This document shows, piece by piece, positions 1-6,357 of a stretch of DNA of 34,253 bases (within the stretch, counting starts at the first letter, position 1; the number at the start of each line of letters is the position of its first letter). The stretch is taken from assembly GCA_017645945.1 (NCBI GenBank), contig JAGCNL010000083.1, forward strand, positions 1-34,253. The letters are read 5' to 3'. The notes under the pieces are model-generated. The model saw only the letters and a program-made list of their open reading frames with translations, had not been told where the DNA came from and did no database searches. Both the position numbers and the translations under genes were made by a program. This DNA comes from Salinivirgaceae bacterium (GTDB taxonomy: Bacteria; Bacteroidota; Bacteroidia; Bacteroidales; SZUA-534).

Positions 1-48
1 ATCGAGTTCGATGCACAAGCCGTTCCTCAAATCTGAAGTATCTGCCAT
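1..48 (-). CDS. efp: Elongation factor P, N-terminal fragment (cut by window edge)
   Basis: Reading the minus strand from the ATG at 46-48 gives MADTSDLRNGLCIELD and then the window ends. This matches the start of Bacteroidota elongation factor P, where a short polar stretch is followed by (I/L)RNGLCI and an acidic or polar turn. EF-P binds the ribosome and relieves stalling at consecutive prolines. Only 16 codons are visible, so no domain beyond the first strand of the KOW-like domain can be checked. A well-formed promoter lies 37 bp upstream of the start, which supports this start and an independent transcript separate from the DUF4349 gene. The call rests on remembered family sequence; a different protein with the same short N-terminus is possible but unlikely. 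Confidence 0.8.
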   Translation of the reverse strand, partial: MADTSDLRNGLCIELD

Positions 49-84
49 AAAATTAATGTATTGTTTATCTTAAAAATTAGGGTG

Positions 85-115
85 CAAAAATAATTGATTT
101 GGATAAAATTACAAG
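85..115 (-). promoter_or_regulatory. Bacteroidales-type promoter of efp
   Basis: On the minus strand CTTG (plus 112-115) is followed by exactly 19 bp and then TATTTTTG (plus 85-92), a full match to the Bacteroidetes -7 consensus TAnnTTTG with a TTG -33 element. Transcription would start near 78, giving a leader of about 30 nt before the ATG at 48. The element lies in the gap after the stop codon of the DUF4349 gene. Confidence 0.7.
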
Positions 116-147
116 TCGGTTTTCAGTGAAAATCAAAAGGCAGTTTA

Positions 148-1032
148 TCAATCCTCATTTTTCCGCTTTGCGCGACGTATCACGCCTAATACCAGCAAGA
201 TAATAACCCACGCTGGCCATATTCTGACAAGGAAGAACACAAAATCGACAAGGCCACGGAAACCGCTCCGAAGCGATTGCCAAAGCCGTTGAGCCACGCT
301 CTGGTTGTGTTCGGGGTGGTGCGGGTCGTAGTTGGCGTCATCGTGGCGAATATTAAGGTGCAACGTGCTGTAATCCACCTGGTTGCTCAAATATTTCAAC
401 TGCCCGACAGTGCTGTCGATTTCCTCCTCAAGCGAGCGGATTTTATCCTCGATTGACACAATCTCCTGAACCGATTTTGCGCTTTTCAGCAACTCCTTGT
501 AACGCTTCAAATAACTGCGTTTGGTGTCAAGACGTGTTTCCAAATCAATGTATTCGGCCGTTACATCGTTGATATACATTGATTTTGATTCGATTTTGCC
601 TTTGCCTGCCTCAACATCGGCTACAAAACTGTCGAAATTGCCGCACGGAATGCGTACCGTAAGGTTGTAGGCCGACGAGTGTTCCCAACTGGAATACTGC
701 TCGTTAGACACGTATCCGCCGTGCTTTTCAATCAGGTTCAGAACCTCGCTGCGGGTTTGCTCCAAATTGTCCACCACAAGGGTCATTGAGCCGTTTTTGA
801 TTAGTTTTCGCTCTGTAACGTTCTGTTCAATAGCGGCTTCCAATTGTCCGCCTGTTGCCATTGAATTGCGCATCATCGGCGCGGCTTTGGCTGAAGCCAT
901 TACGGGCATTTCTTCGTCATAACATACATCCTCGCAATCAGCCGTATATATTCCGAACGAACCATTCTCGCCGCTCTGCGACTGACACGCCGCAAAAATC
1001 ATTGCAAACGCAAAAACTGAAATTTTTCTCAT
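148..1032 (-). CDS. DUF4349 domain lipoprotein with C-terminal membrane anchor
   Basis: A 294-residue protein of the DUF4349 family; its exact role is unknown. The start was moved to 1032: the frame stays open to 1161, but the upstream part would read through a terminator and a palindromic repeat, whereas MRKISVFAFAMIFAAC is a clean lipoprotein signal with the acylated Cys at residue 16. The DUF4349 region begins with a segment containing KNGSMTLVVDN and includes a central coiled coil (YLKRYKELLKSAKSVQEI then IRSLEEEIDSTVGQLKYLS). A hydrophobic helix near the end (FVFFLVRIWPAWVIILLVLG) precedes a basic tail, so the protein probably spans the periplasm, anchored by lipid at one end and by a helix at the other. 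It follows the GH115 gene on the same strand but a terminator stands between them. Confidence 0.85.
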   Translation of the reverse strand: MRKISVFAFAMIFAACQSQSGENGSFGIYTADCEDVCYDEEMPVMASAKAAPMMRNSMATGGQLEAAIEQNVTERKLIKNGSMTLVVDNLEQTRSEVLNLIEKHGGYVSNEQYSSWEHSSAYNLTVRIPCGNFDSFVADVEAGKGKIESKSMYINDVTAEYIDLETRLDTKRSYLKRYKELLKSAKSVQEIVSIEDKIRSLEEEIDSTVGQLKYLSNQVDYSTLHLNIRHDDANYDPHHPEHNQSVAQRLWQSLRSGFRGLVDFVFFLVRIWPAWVIILLVLGVIRRAKRKNED

Positions 1033-1091
1033 TGTCTGTTTTTGAATTAACACAAATATAAACGAAAAACGCTGGTGTTTATTGAATGAAC

Positions 1092-1122
1092 AAAAAAAGG
1101 ACGCGACGAATCGCATCCTTTT
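1092..1122 (-). terminator. Rho-independent terminator after the GH115 gene (UUCG loop)
   Basis: Read on the minus strand, AAAAGGATGCGA, TTCG and TCGCGTCC form an 8-bp stem (one U-G wobble in RNA) closed by a UUCG tetraloop and followed by seven T. It begins about 35 nt after the GH115 stop codon. This is a textbook intrinsic terminator shape and separates the GH115 transcript from the DUF4349 gene. Confidence 0.75.
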
Positions 1123-1123
1123 A

Positions 1124-1150
1124 GGCGGACGCACGCGGTGCGTCCCTACA
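1124..1150. repeat. REP-like palindrome
   Basis: GGACGCAC (1127-1134), loop GCG, and GTGCGTCC (1138-1145) form a perfect 8-bp hairpin flanked by GGC and CTAC. It sits between the GH115 stop and the terminator hairpin, which itself has a related GGATGCGA/TCGCGTCC stem, so the two form a doublet. The shape and the flanking GTAG recall dispersed REP/BIME-type palindromes found in many bacterial genomes. I cannot confirm copies elsewhere in this genome from the window alone. Confidence 0.5.
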
Positions 1151-1157
1151 TAATCAA

Positions 1158-3725
1158 TCATTTCCTTTCATATACCGACTCCGTTCCGAACAGGAACTGC
1201 TGCGTGTAGCCGCCGTAATCGACAACTATCTTCTCGAAGACGATTCCTGGATCCATCGGTTTGATTGTTAGTGTGTTCCAGCCTTCGGCAGCGGGCAACT
1301 CGACAACGCTCTCAACCACGCGGCGCGCAACTGTCGGATAATAAATCGAATAGACGTTTTGCGGTTCCTCGTTCAGGCGTTCGTTGAAGAACACTGTTTC
1401 GGTGTTTCCGCCCTCAAAACCAATCTGATAGTGGTGCCCCGTGCCATTGAACGCAAGCGTCGATTTCACAACAACGTGAACCTTCACTTTTTGAGTTCCT
1501 GCGGGCAGTTGCACGCGATAGTTCAGCGCGGCTCCTGTGGCGGCTTCGGTGTACGGCATCAGCGCCACACCGCTCAATGTGCGGCCCATATAAGGTATTG
1601 TGGTCCAATCGGTTTTGTCGGTGGCTGCGGCCGAATTGTAGTGCTCGGCCTCGATTGCCGTAAAGCCGCGTTTGTCAGTTGGGAATGAGAATCCGCCAAC
1701 TGTCGGTTTTTCAATCCGTTGCACTCTCGGCAGACGGTCGGCTGGGAAATTGTCGTTCCAATTGGTGTAGCCAATGTGCTTCTGAATCATCATTCCGTCC
1801 CATTTGCCGTTGGCCATCACCTTGTTGAAGTCGCGGTGCAGTTCGGCGTCGCGGGCAAAGCAGGCCTCAACCTTGTCGGCCCAAAGGTTTGCGGCGGCAT
1901 CGCCACGCTTATACAAATCAAGATTCATCGCCTGGGCGTAGTACATCTCGTAAAGATTGGCCATAGCCTGCACGGGGAAGAGTATCAACTGTTTATAGGC
2001 ATCGCGATACTCGTCGGGAAGCGAAATGTACTGGCGTAGAGCCTCTGCCTCTAGTTTCAGATACTCGTCGGTGACTTGCTTGAACTCGCCGCTTGCAAGG
2101 TCGAAAGTGCGGTGGTCCATCATCTCGGCTGTGGTTCGGCCATTGTATTTGCTGTAGAGATTGAGAATGCGTGCCGCCTCATCGGCCTGATTCTCACCGA
2201 ATTGCTCGGCACAAAAGCGGCGAGTGTGGTCAAGCAGATTATCGACAGTGAACGCCTCGGGATTCTGTGCCATATCAAGGAACAGACTGATTGGGTATTC
2301 CATTGGTTTTAAGTCACCTACGTTGAGCACCCAAAGTTTGTCGACGCCGTATGCGTAGGTCAGTTGCAACTGTTCCCACATATTCTGAACGGGCGTAATG
2401 TTGAGCCACTTCGAATTTCGCGGTGCGCCCACATAATCAACGTGATAGTAGATTCCCCAACCGCCTTTGCGCTGACGTTCGGCGGCAGTGGGCAGTTTGC
2501 GGACATCGCCCCAATTGTCGTCGCTCAAAAGAATAATCACATCGTCGGGCACACGCAGGCCCAAATCGTAATACTTCTGCACCTCCTTGTAAAGTGCCCA
2601 AACCTGTTGGCGCTGATTGGCTGGACGGCCCGTGACATCGGTAATAATTTTCCGCTGATTATCAATAATATCCTCAAGCAGACGCTTGTTCTTCTCATCG
2701 TCCGACACATACTCGTCGTCGTGTCCTTCCTTGCCGCCCATTGCGGTGTCGCCATCGCCACGCATACCAATGGTTACAAGGTCCTCGTTGTCCTTCGAGC
2801 GCTCGATTCCCTCACGGAAAAACTTGTCGATAACGTTTTTGTTCGACGGATAGTCCCACACGCCGTACTCATCGCGGTGACGCACCCACTCCTGGTGATT
2901 GCGGGCCATCGGCTCGTGGTGTGACGTGCCCATAACAATGCCGAACTCGTCGGCGGTGCGGCTGTTTTCAGGGTCATCGGCATAGAAAGCCCACCCCCAC
3001 ATTGCGGGCCACATAAAGTTTCCGCGCAGACGAAGAATCAGTTCAAACACATCGGCATAGAAATGGTGGTCGCCATAATCGGTTCCGTAAGTATTTTTAA
3101 CCCACGTAGTTAGGCAAGGTGCCTCGTCGTTCAGGAAGATTCCGCGATATTTCACTTTCGGTGTTTCGAGCACTGTTTTCGGGGCGGTTACAAAAATGCT
3201 GTCGTGGTGCTCGGTTGGCACATCGGCCCAAAAATACCACGGCGACACGCCCATCAACCGCGACAGGTGGAACATTCCGTAAATGGTTCCGCGCTTGTCG
3301 GCACCCGCAATCACAAGTGCGCGCCCGATTTCCTTCGTCGGGTTATCAACAATTTGAATCAGTGACGCTTCCCATTGGCCTGCCACATTTTTGACATCTA
3401 TCTTTTTGCTTTTCACAAGTTTATCAATGATTGGGCTTTTGCCGATAGTGCCCACAATCACCGCTTGCGGCGCGGCCGAAACGGTGCTGGCAACTTCGGG
3501 TTTCTGCCCCGTCACGCGATTGATATCGTCTGCGAAAATGTTGGCAACTCGTTGAACTCCTGCAAAATCGGACGGGTCAACAACGATTTGTGTGGCATTC
3601 AATCGGAAATCGGTGCTGCCGCTTCGTTCGAAAGCAATCTGTGAGTTAGATTTCAGTGGCAGAGCCGCCACAAGTGCCATTGCCAACAGCAGGCGTGCCG
3701 TAGGCGCATCGGATAAATAGTTCAT
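1158..3725 (-). CDS. GH115 family glycoside hydrolase (probable xylan alpha-1,2-glucuronidase)
   Basis: An 855-residue secreted enzyme of glycoside hydrolase family 115, whose known members remove glucuronic acid or 4-O-methylglucuronic acid side chains from xylan. The N-terminus MNYLSDAPTARLLLAMALVA is a signal peptide; an alternative ATG three codons upstream (3734) is possible. Family hallmarks seen in order are an N-terminal nucleoside-like domain ending in RGTIYGMFHLSRLMGVSPWYFWADVP, then KVKYRGIFLNDEAP, RLRGNFMWPAMWGWAFYADD, MGTSHHEPM, TIGMRGDGDTAM, LLSDDNWGDVRKLP, GGWGIYYHVDYVGAPRNSKW and the C-terminal GH115_C region (FTAIEAEHYN onward). Length is normal for the family. The gene is not inside a susCD-type polysaccharide locus here; its neighbours are a sensor kinase upstream and a lipoprotein downstream. 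The 191-bp upstream gap shows no clear promoter to my eye. Confidence 0.92.
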   Translation of the reverse strand: MNYLSDAPTARLLLAMALVAALPLKSNSQIAFERSGSTDFRLNATQIVVDPSDFAGVQRVANIFADDINRVTGQKPEVASTVSAAPQAVIVGTIGKSPIIDKLVKSKKIDVKNVAGQWEASLIQIVDNPTKEIGRALVIAGADKRGTIYGMFHLSRLMGVSPWYFWADVPTEHHDSIFVTAPKTVLETPKVKYRGIFLNDEAPCLTTWVKNTYGTDYGDHHFYADVFELILRLRGNFMWPAMWGWAFYADDPENSRTADEFGIVMGTSHHEPMARNHQEWVRHRDEYGVWDYPSNKNVIDKFFREGIERSKDNEDLVTIGMRGDGDTAMGGKEGHDDEYVSDDEKNKRLLEDIIDNQRKIITDVTGRPANQRQQVWALYKEVQKYYDLGLRVPDDVIILLSDDNWGDVRKLPTAAERQRKGGWGIYYHVDYVGAPRNSKWLNITPVQNMWEQLQLTYAYGVDKLWVLNVGDLKPMEYPISLFLDMAQNPEAFTVDNLLDHTRRFCAEQFGENQADEAARILNLYSKYNGRTTAEMMDHRTFDLASGEFKQVTDEYLKLEAEALRQYISLPDEYRDAYKQLILFPVQAMANLYEMYYAQAMNLDLYKRGDAAANLWADKVEACFARDAELHRDFNKVMANGKWDGMMIQKHIGYTNWNDNFPADRLPRVQRIEKPTVGGFSFPTDKRGFTAIEAEHYNSAAATDKTDWTTIPYMGRTLSGVALMPYTEAATGAALNYRVQLPAGTQKVKVHVVVKSTLAFNGTGHHYQIGFEGGNTETVFFNERLNEEPQNVYSIYYPTVARRVVESVVELPAAEGWNTLTIKPMDPGIVFEKIVVDYGGYTQQFLFGTESVYERK

Positions 3726-3925
3726 TTTTAACATTTTGTGTTAATTTAATCATTTAACTTCTATTCCGATAGAGTCGTTTGAGTGTTTTCGGCGCTAATG
3801 TAACGCTAAAATCCGCTTTTCAATGGCGCACCACCTCGTCAAACTGGCTAAAACAGCAATTATATCTGAAATTGAAAGAGAAAAAACTAATTTTTAAGAG
3901 ATGCGGGCGGCATGAAAGCAGCAAA

Positions 3926-4801
3926 TCATTTGAACACCATCTCGAACACTGTTTCGCTTTCGTCGCTTTTCAGAAGGGCGATGGTGGCGTTGTGTTGGCG
4001 CAGAATCTGGCGCGAGATGCTCAGGCCGATGCCGCTACCTTCGGCTTTGGTGGTGAAGAACGGGATGAAAATCTGCTCCTGGTTGCTCAGCGGAATGGGG
4101 TCGCCGTTGTTTGCGACTCGCAGCCAGATGTCGTCGCCATTGCCGTGGCCCGATGTGATGGAAATCTGCCTGGCGTTGGCTTGAAGTGCGTTTTTTATCA
4201 GATTGATAATGATTTGCGACAGTTGGCCTTCATCGGCAAAAATCATCAGGTCGATGTTTTCGGTTGAATAGGTGCACCGCGCATTGTGGCTTGCAATCTG
4301 TTCGCTCTCGAGCGTTATGATATTATCAATCAAGCTTTTCAGATGGAGTGATTTGCGCATCGGGCGAGCCACGCCGCTCAATTGGCGGTAAGTCTGCACA
4401 AATTTTATCAGGTTGTTCGATGAGTCGGAAATGATTGACAATCCAGCTTTTATGTCCATTTCAGAGTTGCCGTTCTCGTCAACTGATTTCGACAGAGCGT
4501 CGCTCAAAGATGCAATGGGCGCCACGGTGTTCATAATCTCGTGGGTGAGCACTCGGATGAGTTTCGTCCATGAGTCCTGCTCGTACTGCTGGCGCTGTTG
4601 CTCGTAGATGTAGCGGATGCGGTTCAGCGCGTGGTTGAACCTGCTGTTCTCGACAAAGCGGAAGTTCAGTTCGCCGTCTTCGAGCGCGTCCATCATGTAG
4701 GTGACCTTTTTCACAAGGTGACGGTGCACGATGAGCGCTGTCGCGATGATGGCTAAAACCGTGACAGGCAGTGTTATCAGCAGAATCAGAGTCCAACTCA
4801 T
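3926..4801 (-). CDS. Sensor histidine kinase with one membrane helix and no periplasmic domain
   Basis: A 291-residue kinase that should phosphorylate the NtrC-family regulator encoded just upstream. One transmembrane helix (about residues 4-25) is followed by a short linker and a complete catalytic core: H-box LTHEIMN with phospho-acceptor His near 87, N-box NLIKNALQAN near 200-209, G1 NNGDPI near 231, F-box FIPFFTTK near 245 and G2 GSGIGL near 255. Kinases of this kind usually have two helices around a sensing domain and about 430 residues; here the N-terminus is short. The start is fixed by a four-base ATGA overlap with the regulator stop, so no upstream extension in this frame is needed. 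It probably senses membrane or cytoplasmic cues, or a partner protein. It is the last gene of the proposed export operon. Confidence 0.9.
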   Translation of the reverse strand: MSWTLILLITLPVTVLAIIATALIVHRHLVKKVTYMMDALEDGELNFRFVENSRFNHALNRIRYIYEQQRQQYEQDSWTKLIRVLTHEIMNTVAPIASLSDALSKSVDENGNSEMDIKAGLSIISDSSNNLIKFVQTYRQLSGVARPMRKSLHLKSLIDNIITLESEQIASHNARCTYSTENIDLMIFADEGQLSQIIINLIKNALQANARQISITSGHGNGDDIWLRVANNGDPIPLSNQEQIFIPFFTTKAEGSGIGLSISRQILRQHNATIALLKSDESETVFEMVFK

Positions 4802-6177
4802 AAGCCGTATTTTTTCATTTTAGCGTAGAGCGTCGGGCGGCTGATGTTCAGCATTTTGGCTGCTGCCGAAACGTTGCCTCGGCATCGGTTAACCGCTTGA
4901 CGCACAATTTGTTCTTCGTCTTCATCGCCATATCGGCCAAAGCCCGACGGCAGGTCGTCGTTGCGGGTGGCGTTCAGTTGCAAATCGCTGGCACTCAGCA
5001 TCGAACCTTCCGACATTATGACCGCCTTCTCAATACAGTTCTGCAACTCGCGGATGTTTCCGCTCCAGCGGTGGCTGGCGAGCAGTTGCTTTGCGCTCTC
5101 ATCGATTCCGTTGAGGTTGCGATGGTACTTCACTGCGTTGTCGGCCATAAAACGCTCTGCAAGCGGAATGATGTCGGCGGCGCGGTTGCGCAGTGGCGGC
5201 AACTCAATGTGCACGGTGTTGATGCGGTAGTAAAGGTCCTCGCGGAAGCGGCCTTCAGCCACCAGCTGCCCAAGGTTCATATTGGTGGCGCAGATGAGGC
5301 GGATATCGACAGGAGTAGGTTGCGTTCCGCCCACACGCACAATGCTGCGCGACTGTATGGCTCTCAACAGTTTAGCCTGAAGATGAAGCGGAAGGTTGCC
5401 AACTTCGTCGAGGAAGAGCGTGCCGCCGTTGGCCTGCTCGAAACGGCCTTCGTGGTCGGAGTGGGCATCGGTGAAGGCGCCTTTCACGTGGCCGAACAGC
5501 TCACTCTCGAACAGCGTCTCAGGAATTGCTCCCGCGTCTACAGCCACCATCGGCTTGCCGTTGCGAGCGCTTAATGCGTGTATCTGTCTGGCCATCACGT
5601 CCTTGCCCGTGCCGTTCTCGCCAGTGATGAGCACGGTGGCGTCGGTTGGCGCAATCTTCTCAACTGTGCGCCGAATCTGCTCCATTGCCGGACTAGTGCC
5701 CCAGAACATATCGCCGCCAGCCTTTGCCGCGCGGGCTTCGGCAGGTGCTTTTTTCGCTTGGCGCGACGAACCGCCGCCCGCATTCTGCGCCGCCTTGTTG
5801 CAGGCCGCCGTCAGCACCGAAACCAGTTTGGCGTTGTCCCACGGCTTCACAATGAAATCGAACGCGCCGCGCTTCAGTCCTTCCACCGCCAGCTCAATGT
5901 CGGCGTAGGCCGTGAAAAGCACAATCTCGATTTGCGGCGCAATCTCTTTCAACTCGCGAGTCCAGTACAGGCCTTCGTTTCCGGTGTTCACCTCGGTTTT
6001 GAAATTCATATCGAGCAGCACCACGTCGGGCTTGAAAGTGCCCACGGTGGCAATAAGCGTTGACGGCGACGGAATTGTCTCAACCTGTGCAAAATGCAGT
6101 GGCAGAAGCAGTTTCAGCGTCTGCCGAATGCTGGCGTTGTCGTCAACAACAAGGATTTTTCCTGTTTTGGAAGCCAT
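4798..6177 (-). CDS. Sigma-54-dependent NtrC-family response regulator
   Basis: A 459-residue activator with the three standard domains. The receiver has acidic residues D12-D13, phospho-acceptor D56 (LLDMNF), T89 and K111. The AAA+ domain has Walker A GENGTGKD (186-193), the sigma-54 contact loop as GAFTDA (233-238, not the common GAFTGA), Walker B GGTLFLDEVG (251-260) and GNIRELQN (about 373-380). The C-terminal Fis-type helix-turn-helix is NVSAAAKMLNISRPTLYAKMKK. A Gly/Ala-rich linker joins receiver and AAA+ domains. The gene overlaps the kinase gene by four bases, so the two are translationally coupled. The only clear sigma-54 promoter in the window precedes the TolC gene at the head of this co-directional series, so the regulator most likely activates its own operon. 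The activator identity is secure; the target is inferred. Confidence 0.95.
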   Translation of the reverse strand: MASKTGKILVVDDNASIRQTLKLLLPLHFAQVETIPSPSTLIATVGTFKPDVVLLDMNFKTEVNTGNEGLYWTRELKEIAPQIEIVLFTAYADIELAVEGLKRGAFDFIVKPWDNAKLVSVLTAACNKAAQNAGGGSSRQAKKAPAEARAAKAGGDMFWGTSPAMEQIRRTVEKIAPTDATVLITGENGTGKDVMARQIHALSARNGKPMVAVDAGAIPETLFESELFGHVKGAFTDAHSDHEGRFEQANGGTLFLDEVGNLPLHLQAKLLRAIQSRSIVRVGGTQPTPVDIRLICATNMNLGQLVAEGRFREDLYYRINTVHIELPPLRNRAADIIPLAERFMADNAVKYHRNLNGIDESAKQLLASHRWSGNIRELQNCIEKAVIMSEGSMLSASDLQLNATRNDDLPSGFGRYGDEDEEQIVRQAVNRCRGNVSAAAKMLNISRPTLYAKMKKYGL

Positions 6178-6200
6178 AAATATCGGTATTAGTGATAGTT

Positions 6201-6239
6201 GCGCACAAAAATGCGCGTTAATTTCTGCTCACAAATATA
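6201..6239 (-). promoter_or_regulatory. Possible secondary promoter and inverted repeat before the regulator gene
   Basis: On the minus strand TATATTTG (plus 6232-6239) fully matches the -7 element TAnnTTTG, about 55 bp before the regulator ATG at 6177, but no -33 TTTG stands at the usual distance. Between it and the gene is a short inverted repeat, GCGCA-N6-TGCGC (6201-6216), which could be an operator or leader hairpin. A basal promoter here would explain how activator is made before the sigma-54 promoter fires. Weak evidence. Confidence 0.35.
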
Positions 6240-6248
6240 TTGTTTTTA

Positions 6249-6338
6249 AGGTTTAGAAAGTTTAGTCGCTTCGCTTGGTTAGGGTTTAGCGCTTCGCTGT
6301 TTAGAAGGTTGAGAAAGTTTAGTTTTTTTGTTGCCTAA
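6249..6338. repeat. Intergenic GCTTCGC / AAGTTTAG repeat cluster 1
   Basis: The region consists of GTTTAGAAAG and GTTTAGAAGGTT words with two GCTTCGC cores (6268-6274 and 6291-6297), then GTTTAG, a T-rich loop ending in GTTGC, and CTAAAC. From about 6284 to 6338 it is nearly the same as 8709-8762, downstream of the next gene in the series. It fills the gap between the MG2-like gene and the regulator gene. Confidence 0.8.
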
Positions 6339-6357
6339 ACCACGATTCACCATTCCA

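Noticed and set aside
1033..1161. N-terminal extension of the DUF4349 protein from ATG 1161
   Set aside because: It would cross the terminator and REP-like palindrome and place 43 polar or basic residues before a perfect lipoprotein signal; the ATG at 1032 is better.
3926..4801. Sensor kinase as a truncated pseudogene
   Set aside because: All kinase boxes are intact, the frame is open, and the ATGA overlap with the regulator is a normal coupled start; the short sensor part is more likely genuine.
4897..5574. 225-codon plus-strand frame
   Set aside because: Antisense shadow of the NtrC-family regulator, whose motifs are complete across this region.
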